34,183 bases of DNA from a virus. Made by a program: the position numbers and the translations under genes. Positions 14,328 to 21,989 of this stretch are shown here, one piece after another. Below the pieces are notes generated by a model. It had not been told where the DNA came from. It did not search any database and worked only from the letters and a program-made list of their open reading frames with translations. Every line of letters begins with the position of its first letter. Position 1 is the stretch's first letter. Location of the stretch: positions 1 to 34,183 of the IMG/VR virus record IMGVR_UViG_3300043772_000238; one strand, written 5' to 3'.

Positions 14328-14870
14328 ATGAGTCTTGTACTTCAATCTAGCGGTGGTGGACAAATTACCATCCAAGAACCTGCAACTGCCAGTAACTTTA
14401 CGCAGACACTACCTGCCGCTGATGGGGTAACAATGGTTAGCGGTAATATGCCAGCGTTTAGTGCCTATAACAGCGCAAACCAAACGCTAACCAACAATAC
14501 TTGGACTAAAGTAAACGCTAACATAGAAGTTTTTGATACAAACTCAAATTACGATAATGTAACTAATTATCGTTTTTTACCAACTGTGGCTGGTTATTAT
14601 CAAGTTAATGCTAGTGTTCGTGTTACTGCAACAGTTTCTATTTTACTTACAGTTGTTGGAATTTATAAAAACGGAACTAGTTTTGTTGAATGTGTAGCTC
14701 CACCTTTTGCATCATCGTTTAGCAATGCAAATGTTTCTGCTGTTATGTATTTAAATGGCACTACAGATTATATTGAGTTATACGCATATAGTAGTGCTAC
14801 TGGAACAATAACATTAGACACAAATTTAGGTCAAACTTTTATTAATGCCTCAATGGTAAGGGCTGCATAA
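14328..14870 (+). CDS. Fibre tip with C1q/TNF-like jelly-roll fold
   Basis: 180 residues. After a 50-residue N-terminal anchor (QSSGGGQITIQEPATASNF), strands follow in a C1q/TNF-like order: FSAYNSANQTLTNNTWTKV, then YRFLPTVAGYYQVNASVRV, and a final YIELYAYSSATG strand pair. Such jelly-roll domains trimerise at the ends of phage fibres. GGGAG precedes ATG 14328. The N-terminal anchor resembles those in the genes at 15028 and 16309, which suggests a shared attachment point. The fold is inferred from pattern only. Confidence 0.6.
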   Translation: MSLVLQSSGGGQITIQEPATASNFTQTLPAADGVTMVSGNMPAFSAYNSANQTLTNNTWTKVNANIEVFDTNSNYDNVTNYRFLPTVAGYYQVNASVRVTATVSILLTVVGIYKNGTSFVECVAPPFASSFSNANVSAVMYLNGTTDYIELYAYSSATGTITLDTNLGQTFINASMVRAA

Positions 14871-15031
14871 TGAACTTATACCAACGCATAATGACTCTAT
14901 ATCCTAGCCTTACACAACAGGATTTTTTAACTGCAATCACCCTACAAAACGATTCAGACGGCAAAGGTGACTACATTGCCAAATGGGAACACCCAACACT
15001 AGCTAAACCAACTGACGAGGAATTAGCGTGA
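14870..15031 (+). CDS. Small tail-fibre chaperone-like protein (XkdW-like)
   Basis: 53 residues. The sequence LYPSLTQQDFLTAITLQNDS followed by GKGDYIAKWEHPTLAKPTDE matches the pattern of small phage tail proteins such as XkdW, which follow fibre genes. ATG 14870 directly adjoins the upstream fibre stop (TAATG), and its own stop overlaps the next GTG as GTGA. It is probably needed for folding or attachment of the fibre upstream or downstream. Confidence 0.65.
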   Translation: MNLYQRIMTLYPSLTQQDFLTAITLQNDSDGKGDYIAKWEHPTLAKPTDEELA

Positions 15032-16113
15032 GCCAAATTCAAGTAAACCAAATAAACGATGCAAGCGGTGGAGTTTTAGCACCCATTAGTTCAGTCATGC
15101 GGAATCGCATCATAAACGGTGCGATGGTTATTTCACAAAGAGACGGCATTTCTAGTATTACTCCTACTGTAAATACATACACATTAGATAGATTTGTTGT
15201 TGTTATGACGCAAGCGTCTAAATTTTCAGTTCAACAAAATGCTGGTGCAGTAACTCCACCTGTTGGTTTTAGCAATTATTTAGGGATTACTTCTACTTCT
15301 GCATATTCTGTTACAACAAACGACACCTTTTTAATGGCTCAATCTATTGAAGGCTTTAATGTTGCTGATTTAGATTGGGGAACTGCAAACGCTAAAACTG
15401 TAACTTTATCTTTTTGGGTTCGTTCATCATTAACTGGAACTTTTGGCGGTGCTTTAACAAATAATGCAGCAAATCGTTCTTATCCTTTTAATTATTCTGT
15501 GCCTGTTGCAAACACATGGACTGCTGTTTCGGTAACAATTCCTGGCGATACTACAGGAACTTGGCTAACTAATAACGGTACTGGTATTTCAATTCGTTTT
15601 GGATTGGGTTCAGGTTCAACATACACGGGTACTGCTGGTTCTTGGGCTGCTGGAAATTTAGTTCAGCCAACTGGCTCTGTGTCTGTAGTCGGCACAAGCG
15701 GGGCTACCTTTTACATTACGGGTGTTCAGTTTGAAAGAGGTACACAAGCTACTTCATTTGAATACAGACAGTATGGTACTGAGTTGTTATTATGTCAGCG
15801 TTATTATCAAAAGTTTCAAGGAGTAGGAACAGATGATAATTGGGCATCGGGTGTAGCTTTTACCGCAACTGTTGGAGTATGTCCATTTATATGGTCGCCA
15901 CCTTTAAGGGCATCAGCTACAGTAATAAGCTCAAGCGGTTTGTTTGAAACAGTAGGAAGCTCAACAATTAATGCTGCAACATTATCTTTTACAGACTCCA
16001 CGACTTTTTCAACTCAAATGGCTGCTACTACTACTAACTTAACCCCAGGCGGTGGTTGTTTAGTAAGAACAGCAACAGGTACTGCTTTTATTTCAGTTAG
16101 TGCGGAGTTATAA
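15028..16113 (+). CDS. Receptor-binding-type tail fibre protein
   Basis: 361 residues, starting at GTG 15028 (GTGA overlap with the previous stop). The N-terminal IQVNQINDASGGVLAPISSV is followed by MRNRIINGAMVISQRDG (about 25-41), a widespread opening of phage fibre heads with a galactose-binding-like or concanavalin-like jelly roll. The middle is strand-rich with aromatic residues (LSFWVRSS, FYITGVQFERGTQATSFEYR). The section FERG..A..FEYR is the usual end of this carbohydrate-binding-like fold. It probably contacts a cell-surface glycan. Confidence 0.75.
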   Translation: MSQIQVNQINDASGGVLAPISSVMRNRIINGAMVISQRDGISSITPTVNTYTLDRFVVVMTQASKFSVQQNAGAVTPPVGFSNYLGITSTSAYSVTTNDTFLMAQSIEGFNVADLDWGTANAKTVTLSFWVRSSLTGTFGGALTNNAANRSYPFNYSVPVANTWTAVSVTIPGDTTGTWLTNNGTGISIRFGLGSGSTYTGTAGSWAAGNLVQPTGSVSVVGTSGATFYITGVQFERGTQATSFEYRQYGTELLLCQRYYQKFQGVGTDDNWASGVAFTATVGVCPFIWSPPLRASATVISSSGLFETVGSSTINAATLSFTDSTTFSTQMAATTTNLTPGGGCLVRTATGTAFISVSAEL

Positions 16114-16114
16114 A

Positions 16115-16312
16115 ATGTACAAATTATATAAATCACCTATTTCAACCAAAATAAAAACCGTTATTCGTTTATTGGACAACGCTTTTATTCCTTTTGACCC
16201 TGACAACACAGACTACGCTAACTTCAAAAAAGACCTTGCTGACGGTGCTGAACTTCAAGACGCAGAAGGCAATGTAATAGACGGTATAGCCTATTTAAAG
16301 GAACTAGCATGA
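16115..16312 (+). CDS. Small tail-associated protein, chaperone-like
   Basis: 65 residues. ATG 16115 lies behind GCGGAG at good spacing; an in-frame GTG at 16100 would overlap the fibre gene without a better site. The sequence AFIPFDPDNTDYANFKKDLA is the common motif of small proteins that follow phage fibre genes and are thought to help assembly. It ends with an ATGA overlap with the S74 fibre gene. Confidence 0.65.
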   Translation: MYKLYKSPISTKIKTVIRLLDNAFIPFDPDNTDYANFKKDLADGAELQDAEGNVIDGIAYLKELA

Positions 16313-16980
16313 GCCTAATTTTAGACGGCACTAACGGCCTATCCGATGTAGACGGTACAGCAGCTACCCCTGCAATACGAGGTACTGACGCTAATACAGG
16401 TATTTTCTTCCCAGCCGCAGATACGATTGCGTTTTCTGAAGGTGGTGTTGAGTCAGGTCGTTTTGATTCTAGTGGTAATTTGTTGATTGGTAGAGCATCA
16501 TCTTTTGCTGCTGGACAAAGTGCAGGCTCAGTAACTTTGCAAGTTAGTACAGTAAATAATGGTGGTTTAGTTTTAACAAACGGGTCAACATCTTTACTTA
16601 TTTACCGTGACAATCCAAATAATATTACTTATTTTTTTAACGGCTCTAATCAAGCAGCATTAAGTGCCGCTGGAACTTGGACAAACGCATCTGATGGTCG
16701 GCAAAAGTCAAATATTACAGATATAAAATATGGATTATCTGCCGTTTTAGATTTACAACCAAGAAGTTATAAACGCATAGATGTAGAAGGCAACTTTATT
16801 GGTTTTGTAGCTCAAGAATTAAAAAATGTAATACCTGAAGTTGTTATGGGTTCTGAAGAAACATCTTATGGCGTTGATTATGGCTCTTTAGTAGCTGTTG
16901 CGTTTAAAGCAATCCAAGAACTTAAATCTGAACTTGACACAGTAAAAGCTGAATTGGCTACATTGAAAGCTAGTCAGTAA
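16309..16980 (+). CDS. Tail fibre protein with C-terminal peptidase S74 chaperone
   Basis: 223 residues. The N-terminal DGTNGLSDVDGTAATPAIRG resembles the anchors of the neighbouring fibres and is followed by a Ser/Gly-rich beta-helical shaft. Residues 128-133 (SDGRQK) match the S74 self-cleavage motif SDxRxK with Ser128 and Lys133, followed by FIGFVAQELKNVIPEVV and YGVDYGSLVAVAFKAIQEL, ending in a trimeric coiled coil. This domain trimerises the fibre and then cuts itself off. It is coupled to its neighbours by overlapping starts. Confidence 0.88.
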   Translation: MSLILDGTNGLSDVDGTAATPAIRGTDANTGIFFPAADTIAFSEGGVESGRFDSSGNLLIGRASSFAAGQSAGSVTLQVSTVNNGGLVLTNGSTSLLIYRDNPNNITYFFNGSNQAALSAAGTWTNASDGRQKSNITDIKYGLSAVLDLQPRSYKRIDVEGNFIGFVAQELKNVIPEVVMGSEETSYGVDYGSLVAVAFKAIQELKSELDTVKAELATLKASQ

Positions 16981-17447
16981 TGTTTTTAACTGCTTTCCAG
17001 CCCAATGCGTTTCAAAATGACGCATTTCAAATCGTTATCACCCCTGTAGATGGTAAAAAAACAGGTGGAGACGGTTGGACTAAAGAAGAATGGAAACGGG
17101 CGCAAGTATTAGATAAGAAGCTGCGCCAGGCCGAAGAAAAGCGGATGGCTGCGTTAAAGGCAGACCAAGAAGCTCGTAGGGACTTTATTCGTGAACAAAT
17201 TAGTCCCACTCCAAAAGTCAGTAAACGCAAACAAGTTAATGTAGAATCTGTAAGCGAAGGACAGCAGTCAGAAGTCATTAAATACGATGCATTAATAGCT
17301 AATTTAGAGCGACAGAGACAAGATTTACTCAATGCAGTATTGATTCGCCAGGCTAAAGAGCGTTTAGAGCAAGAAATTGCAATATTAGAAGCTAAACGAC
17401 TTGCTGAAGAAGATGATGAGGATGGAATTTTAGCGTTGTTTTTATAA
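16980..17447 (+). CDS. Coiled-coil protein with AFQ-repeat start
   Basis: 155 residues. The start FLTAFQPNAFQNDAFQ has three AFQ units, a motif seen at the start of small phage structural proteins. It is followed by charged helices (KKLRQAEEKRMAALKADQEA and a second coiled coil near 105-150). TAATG overlap with the S74 fibre gene suggests the products are made together. It could be a fibre-attachment protein, but this is inference. A 149-codon antisense ORF here is a shadow. Confidence 0.65.
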   Translation: MFLTAFQPNAFQNDAFQIVITPVDGKKTGGDGWTKEEWKRAQVLDKKLRQAEEKRMAALKADQEARRDFIREQISPTPKVSKRKQVNVESVSEGQQSEVIKYDALIANLERQRQDLLNAVLIRQAKERLEQEIAILEAKRLAEEDDEDGILALFL

Positions 17448-17474
17448 AGGAGAAGGCGATTACTTGCCTGAAAC

Positions 17475-18368
17475 ATGACAGCTTATAGAAGTTACAAAAA
17501 AGGTGTAGACCTACTACACATGGGGCATTTCCAAGCAGGATTTCGCCTATTTGAGTTCCGTTGGCATCCCCTAGTAATGCAAGCAACTGGGGAAAACTGG
17601 CAAAAATGGATAAAAGCACCCAAATGGGATGGTGAAAGACTCATTGGTAAGCATATTACTGTCCAAATGGAGCAGGGATATGGCGATATTATTCAATTTG
17701 CTCGATTTTTACCCATGCTCAAGGCTTGGGGAGCTAAGACTTTAAGCGTTATGTGCCATGAATCTATGATGCAACTGCTTGGAACGATGGATTGCATAGA
17801 TTACATCTCTTGCTCTAAGACTGACGGCCCACCTTTAGAAGCAGATTACTGGATTGGGTCTATGTCACTACCCCATTTTGCGACTTATGCACCCCCTTTT
17901 GTAAAACAGTCGTTTCCTATAACAACCCAGAAGATTGTTGGCTCAGAAGGCTATTTTGAGGCTAGACCTAGCAATATTGAGCAAAAAGTAGGGGTAAATT
18001 GGTCTGCATCTAATGGCCCATTGCACTACACCAAGTCAATTCCCCTAGAAACCATGCGAGAACTGGTTGGAGATGATGTTTATTCACTCCATGTAGAGCT
18101 AGATGATGTATTTGACCCACTACCTAATGACGGTTGGAAACGCAACTTCTACAAGACTGCTTGCCACATGAAGGCAATGAAAGCGGTAGTAGCACCTGAT
18201 ACTGCAACCGCACATTTAGCCGGTGCATTGGGTGTAAAGTGCTTTTTACTGCTTCCAGAGGATGATTTCATCTGTTGGCGTTGGAAAAACGCAACATGGT
18301 ATGACTCAGTAGTAACCCTTAGAAAAGACGAATGGCACTTATTACCCTCATTACTGGAGAAACTATGA
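17475..18368 (+). CDS. Glycosyltransferase, OGT/heptosyltransferase-like (GT-B fold)
   Basis: 297 residues. Residues 5-30 (SYKKGVDLLHMGHFQAGFRL and FEFRW) are like the last TPR unit of bacterial OGT-type enzymes. Then PKWDGERLIGKHITVQMEQG and GDIIQFARFLPMLKAWGAK give the first Rossmann half, and VAPDTATAHLAGALG with LLLPEDD (about 236-260) the donor-binding half. The acceptor is unknown: virion proteins, fibres or host envelope glycan. It lies between tail-fibre genes and the scaffold, unusual for a metabolic gene. The nearest strong ribosome site (AAGGAGAAGG) is about 18 bases before ATG 17475, and a stop in frame prevents an earlier start. Confidence 0.75.
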   Translation: MTAYRSYKKGVDLLHMGHFQAGFRLFEFRWHPLVMQATGENWQKWIKAPKWDGERLIGKHITVQMEQGYGDIIQFARFLPMLKAWGAKTLSVMCHESMMQLLGTMDCIDYISCSKTDGPPLEADYWIGSMSLPHFATYAPPFVKQSFPITTQKIVGSEGYFEARPSNIEQKVGVNWSASNGPLHYTKSIPLETMRELVGDDVYSLHVELDDVFDPLPNDGWKRNFYKTACHMKAMKAVVAPDTATAHLAGALGVKCFLLLPEDDFICWRWKNATWYDSVVTLRKDEWHLLPSLLEKL

Positions 18369-18739
18369 TTTGCCCTAAATGCGGTTATACCGAAACAAAC
18401 CATGTAGAAGCCAAGACCGATAAAGAGCATTACTTGGAGTTTTGGGGTTATACCCTTGGAAGCCCCGAAGCCGAACAAGCCTGGAAAGAAAAACAAGAAA
18501 TGACCCGTAGAGAAGCGCCTATGGTTATATCTGATATTCAGCCTTATATCTCGCAAGTAGACGGTTCAGTTATTGAAAGCCGGTCTAAACACAAAGCACA
18601 CCTAAAACAACACAGAATGGTTGAATTAGGCAACGATGTACCAACGCAGCACAAACCCCCAGAGTTAAGCAGAAAGTCTATGGAAGCTAGGAAGCGCCAA
18701 ATAGCTGAATTGACCTATGCAAAGCTCAATTACCGATAA
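18365..18739 (+). CDS. Protein with N-terminal zinc knuckle, unknown
   Basis: 124 residues starting at ATG 18365, which overlaps the glycosyltransferase stop (ATGA) and has GGAG upstream; a longer in-frame start at 18332 would bury into that gene. ICPKCGYTETNHVE gives a CxxC knuckle but no second pair is visible. The rest is charged and helical, with KSMEARKRQIAELTYAK at the end. Located just before the scaffold, it may be a head-assembly accessory, but I do not recognise it. Confidence 0.6.
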   Translation: MICPKCGYTETNHVEAKTDKEHYLEFWGYTLGSPEAEQAWKEKQEMTRREAPMVISDIQPYISQVDGSVIESRSKHKAHLKQHRMVELGNDVPTQHKPPELSRKSMEARKRQIAELTYAKLNYR

Positions 18740-18759
18740 TCCGATACCTTGGAGATACC

Positions 18760-19809
18760 ATGTCAGAAGAACAGTTAGACCGTAGAGAGCAGTTAATGGC
18801 AGCAATGGAAGCCGCAGAAGAAGGCACTTTAGACCCAGTAGAGGAAGCCCCTGCTGAAATAGAACCCGTAGACGATATAGCTGAAGAAGCCAAATTAGAA
18901 ACTACAGAAGAACCTATTGAAGCTGCTCAAGAGGAAGAAGTAGAGGAAGAAGTTAAAGAAACCCCTCAAGAACCTGCCTTACAGCGCCCTTCTACATGGA
19001 AAAAAGAGTATTTACCTATTTGGGACAAATTGACTCAAGGTGAGCAATTAACCAAAGAAGAAGCTATCAAATTAGCCCAATATTCCAACCAAAGGGAGTC
19101 GGAATATAAGAAAGGTGTAAGCACCTACAAGGCTGAAGCAGACCGAGCAAAAGAGCTAGAAAACGCTATTGCCCCATTCCAGGCTGAGTTTCAACAACAA
19201 GGAATTACCCCTGCCGCTTGGATTAATAACCTTGGTCGGGCGCACATGATTTTGTCAAAAGCTGACCATGCTCAAAAAGTTCAAGTATTCCAAAGACTTG
19301 CACAAGATTATGGTATACAATTAAATCAAGATGGACAGTTTGCTGCTCCACCACAAGTTGATGCGTATGCACAACAACTTATGAATCAGCTAAACATGGT
19401 CAATCAAGAGGTTTCTACTATCAAAGGTAGATTCCAGCAGGAAGAACAAGCTAGATTAAATAATGAAATCGAGCGAGTTCGTAGTGATGTGGAGAAATTT
19501 CCGCATTTTGATGTGGTAAGGGAAGAAATGGCTCAACTACTTGAGTTAGGGAAAGCCCAAGACCTAGAAACGGCCTACAAGAAAGCCGTGCGTATGAATG
19601 ATGATGTATGGGCATTAGAGCAGGACAGACTCCTGAAGGAAGCCAAACAATCAACAGTCAAAGCACAGCAAGTAGCGAAGGCTAAGGCTGCTGCAGTAAG
19701 TCCTAAATCCGTTACACCTAGCGGAAAAGTGGCTGACACAGGAGATAAAAAGGATAGACGGTCTTTAATTGCAGAACAAATGGGTGATGCAATGAGCCGT
19801 AGGGTTTAA
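18760..19809 (+). CDS. Capsid scaffolding protein
   Basis: 349 residues. A very acidic Glu-rich N-terminus (to about residue 70), then a helical coiled-coil middle (EADRAKELENAIAPFQAEFQ and onward), and a basic C-terminus (AKAKAAAVSPKSVTP, KKDRRSLIAEQMGDAMSRRV). Basic C-terminal helices of scaffolds bind the coat protein. It is directly upstream of the major capsid gene, as in P22-like phages. TTGGAGATACC is the ribosome site. Its product should be in procapsids but absent from mature virions. Confidence 0.85.
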   Translation: MSEEQLDRREQLMAAMEAAEEGTLDPVEEAPAEIEPVDDIAEEAKLETTEEPIEAAQEEEVEEEVKETPQEPALQRPSTWKKEYLPIWDKLTQGEQLTKEEAIKLAQYSNQRESEYKKGVSTYKAEADRAKELENAIAPFQAEFQQQGITPAAWINNLGRAHMILSKADHAQKVQVFQRLAQDYGIQLNQDGQFAAPPQVDAYAQQLMNQLNMVNQEVSTIKGRFQQEEQARLNNEIERVRSDVEKFPHFDVVREEMAQLLELGKAQDLETAYKKAVRMNDDVWALEQDRLLKEAKQSTVKAQQVAKAKAAAVSPKSVTPSGKVADTGDKKDRRSLIAEQMGDAMSRRV

Positions 19810-19812
19810 CTA

Positions 19813-19832
19813 GCCAATTTTGGCGATTTTTT
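19813..19832 (+). terminator. Weak hairpin before the major capsid gene
   Basis: GCCAA (19813-19817) pairs with TTGGC (19820-19824), with only a 2-base loop if fully paired, followed by GATTTTTT. This may attenuate scaffold transcription or just protect the capsid mRNA. It is too weak to call a terminator firmly. Confidence 0.3.
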
Positions 19833-19847
19833 AACTAAGGATATATC

Positions 19848-20834
19848 ATGGCATTTGCTAACTCAGCTATTACCGATATTATCGCTACCACGATTCAAAG
19901 TCGTAGCGGTGAACTCGCAGACAACTTAACAGAAAACAACGCAATTCTTCAGCGTTTAAACAGCAAGGGCAATGTACGCCCATTCTCAGGTGGTAACGTG
20001 ATTTTGGAAGAAATCATGTACAACGACCCAAACACCAACAATGCTAACTCGTATAGCGGTTACGAAGTTCTGAACATTTCTCCTGACAGCCCAATTTCTG
20101 CTGCTCAGTTTAAGATTGCTCAGTACGCTGACTCCGTAACGATGTCTGGTCTTGAAATGTTGCAAAACAGCAGCAAAGAAGCAATCATTGACCTGTTAGA
20201 TGGTCGTATGCAAGTTTCTGAAGCTCGTCTGCTAAACCGCATTTCTGGCGATTTATTTGGAAACGGCACAGGCAACGGAGGCAAAAATCTGGATGGCCTA
20301 GGTGCTGCAGTTTCAGCAACTCCTACTCTCGGTACTTACGGTGGTATTAATGCTGCTAACTGGGATTTCTGGCGTAACCAAATCACTACTGGTGTAACCA
20401 CAACTCCTGCTACAACCAACATTCTTGCCAAGATGACTGAAGCTGCTATCAAGCAGATTCGTGGTACTGACAAGGCTGACCTGATTGTTGCTGGTAACAC
20501 AATGTATCAACTGTATGTAAACAGCTTGCAAGCTATCCAGCGTATCGCTTCTGAGGAATCAGGCGCTTCTGGTTTTGCTTCCTTGAAGTTCTACGGTGGC
20601 GGTACATCTGCTGACGTGGTATTGGGTGGTGGTTATGGTGACCAACAGACAGCTACTTATATGTATATGTTGAACACCAACTACATTTTCTTCCGTCCAC
20701 ACAAAGAGCGTAACTTTGTACCTATCGGTGGTGAGCGCCAGTCTATTAACCAAGACGCTATCGTTAAGCTCTATGGTTGGGCCGGCAATCTTACAACCAG
20801 CAACCGCTTCTTGCAGGGCTTGTTGACAACCTAA
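19848..20834 (+). CDS. Major capsid protein (HK97-like fold)
   Basis: 328 residues. The N-terminal FANSAITDIIATTIQSRSGE leads to an N-arm, followed by a long helix region (SGLEMLQNSSKEAIIDLLDG and RMQVSEARLLNRIS), and a C-terminal part with DLIVAGNTMYQLYVNSLQAI and YMLNTNYIFFRPHKERNFVP. This is the phage capsid group with an N-arm, spine helix and P-loop region. It follows the scaffold and has AAGGATATATC as a strong ribosome site. A hairpin follows the gene. Confidence 0.85.
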   Translation: MAFANSAITDIIATTIQSRSGELADNLTENNAILQRLNSKGNVRPFSGGNVILEEIMYNDPNTNNANSYSGYEVLNISPDSPISAAQFKIAQYADSVTMSGLEMLQNSSKEAIIDLLDGRMQVSEARLLNRISGDLFGNGTGNGGKNLDGLGAAVSATPTLGTYGGINAANWDFWRNQITTGVTTTPATTNILAKMTEAAIKQIRGTDKADLIVAGNTMYQLYVNSLQAIQRIASEESGASGFASLKFYGGGTSADVVLGGGYGDQQTATYMYMLNTNYIFFRPHKERNFVPIGGERQSINQDAIVKLYGWAGNLTTSNRFLQGLLTT

Positions 20835-20839
20835 TAAAT

Positions 20840-20853
20840 AGGGGGAAACCCCT
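20840..20853 (+). terminator. Hairpin after the major capsid gene
   Basis: AGGGG (20840-20844) pairs with CCCCT (20849-20853) around a GAAA-type loop, followed by a weak gtttaatctt tract. Partial terminator or mRNA-stabilising hairpin that would keep capsid RNA abundant relative to downstream genes. Confidence 0.4.
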
Positions 20854-20892
20854 GTTTAATCTTGTCCACTCAATTAATTTAAGGAAATAATC

Positions 20893-21189
20893 ATGGCATA
20901 TTCAACACTCCCCATCGCTGGCATTGACTTGACCAGCACCCAATCTGCAGCAGATATTGCAGCTTACGGTGAATCAGTAGACTTTGGCCCACTCGGTACA
21001 CAAACTTTCGCTTCTGACGGTTTGCGTTATGTTTGGGCTGTAGCAGCAGCTACTATCGCCCCAAGCACAACTGCTTGCAACATCAACACCACAGCATTTA
21101 CTGTTGCCGCTACTGGTGGAGCTTATATCTCCCCAGCAGTTTCAATGGTTGCAGGTGACTATGGTTGGTTTGGTAAAGCTTCTGTTTAA
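20893..21189 (+). CDS. Small structural protein, candidate decoration protein
   Basis: 98 residues, Ala/Thr-rich and strand-forming (DFGPLGTQTFASDGLRYVW, then AFTVAATGGAYISPAVSMVA), with almost no Lys. Its position directly after the major capsid gene, its size, its ribosome site (AAGGAAATAATC) and its own terminator suggest a highly expressed virion protein such as a capsid decoration protein. No sequence family recognised; function inferred from place and composition. Confidence 0.6.
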   Translation: MAYSTLPIAGIDLTSTQSAADIAAYGESVDFGPLGTQTFASDGLRYVWAVAAATIAPSTTACNINTTAFTVAATGGAYISPAVSMVAGDYGWFGKASV

Positions 21190-21209
21190 TCAGTAACTTG
21201 TAGTACCAT

Positions 21210-21246
21210 AGGGAGACCCTCAAAAGGGGTTTCCCTTTTTCTTTTT
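21210..21246 (+). terminator. Rho-independent terminator
   Basis: AGGGAGACCC pairs with GGGGTTTCCCT around a tcaaaa-type loop, followed by TTTTTCTTTTT. Ends the major-capsid and small-structural-protein transcript. The next gene must be read through or have its own promoter. Confidence 0.85.
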
Positions 21247-21250
21247 ATAA

Positions 21251-21266
21251 CCCTAACTACTTAGGA
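21251..21266 (+). promoter_or_regulatory. Hairpin with CTAC loop before the 209-codon gene
   Basis: The motif CCTAA-CTAC-TTAGG immediately follows the terminator. Its 3' arm includes the AGG of the ribosome site TTAGGAG. A counterpart with compensating arm changes lies at 21956-21969, so the hairpin may be a real element. TATAAC at 21246-21251 resembles a -10 box without a -35. Confidence 0.4.
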
Positions 21267-21275
21267 GAATTAAAG

Positions 21276-21905
21276 ATGGCATTACCATCCGATGATATGG
21301 GCGCAGATAGCCGCCTAGCAGTAACTTTCTACAAACGCTCAATGAAACAAGATGATGAGTCTATGGCTGCAGGCAGACCCATATTCAAAGAGTTTGACTT
21401 TATCCGTATTTGCGTACCTGGCGATTCCTTAACCGAAATTGACACTTATGCACACGAAGAACATAAGGCACGTTTTCCCCGTCAATGGGCGCATTATCAG
21501 AACCAAACCGCAGGACATGAACAGATTGTAGGCACTCCGATTGAGGAATGGACAATCATTAGTCGCTCGCAAGCCGATGAATTAAAAGGAATAAAGTTCC
21601 ATACAGTAGAATCTGTAGCCAATGCTTCAGACCTACAAATTCAGCGTATTGGCATGATTGCAGGCATGAATCCTTACTCATTTAGGGACAAAGCCAAAGC
21701 CTTTTTAAACCTGGCTGACCAAGTAGGCGAAACCAACCAAAGGGAAGAAGAACTGTCTAAATTACGGCAAGAAAACGCTGCAATTAAGATGGAAGCAGAC
21801 GCTAAATTAGCTAAACAACAAGAGCAAATTGATGCTTTGATGGCTATGATGGCAGACAAAAAGCCCAAAGGTCGTAAACCTAAACAAGAGGCAGAAGTGG
21901 AATAA
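21276..21905 (+). CDS. Virion-region protein with C-terminal coiled coil, unknown
   Basis: 209 residues. The first 150 are globular (PSDDMGADSRLAVTFYKRSM, GRPIFKEFDFIRICVPGDSL), then a coiled-coil and Lys-rich tail (LSKLRQENAAIKMEADAKLA, KPKGRKPKQ). Sits between the capsid genes and the tail tube, flanked by terminators, so it is separately regulated. It may be a head-completion protein. I do not recognise the family with confidence. Confidence 0.65.
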   Translation: MALPSDDMGADSRLAVTFYKRSMKQDDESMAAGRPIFKEFDFIRICVPGDSLTEIDTYAHEEHKARFPRQWAHYQNQTAGHEQIVGTPIEEWTIISRSQADELKGIKFHTVESVANASDLQIQRIGMIAGMNPYSFRDKAKAFLNLADQVGETNQREEELSKLRQENAAIKMEADAKLAKQQEQIDALMAMMADKKPKGRKPKQEAEVE

Positions 21906-21907
21906 AT

Positions 21908-21933
21908 AAAAGGGGGATATTTCCCCTTTTTTT
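21908..21933 (+). terminator. Rho-independent terminator
   Basis: AAAAGGGG (21908-21915) pairs with CCCCTTTT (21923-21930), loop of 7, then T residues to 21933. The A/T arms mean it could act on both strands. It ends the 209-codon gene. Confidence 0.8.
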
Positions 21934-21936
21934 GTT

Positions 21937-21969
21937 TATAATTGCAACAAATACCCAACTACTTGGGAA
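21937..21969 (+). promoter_or_regulatory. -10-like box and CTAC-loop hairpin before the tail genes
   Basis: TATAAT at 21937-21942 is a perfect -10 element but no -35 is seen. It is followed by CCCAA-CTAC-TTGGG (21956-21969), a hairpin with the same loop and position as the one before the 209-codon gene. Candidate promoter and leader for the tail operon. Confidence 0.4.
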
Positions 21970-21989
21970 AAACCAAGTAAAGGATATAT

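Noticed and set aside
14328-16980. Diversity-generating retroelement acting on a fibre tip
   Set aside because: No reverse transcriptase gene and no near-identical template/variable repeat pair seen.
17027-17476. 149-codon leftward ORF
   Set aside because: Antisense shadow of the AFQ coiled-coil gene, Ser/Leu-rich as expected of reversed Glu/Lys/Ala helices.
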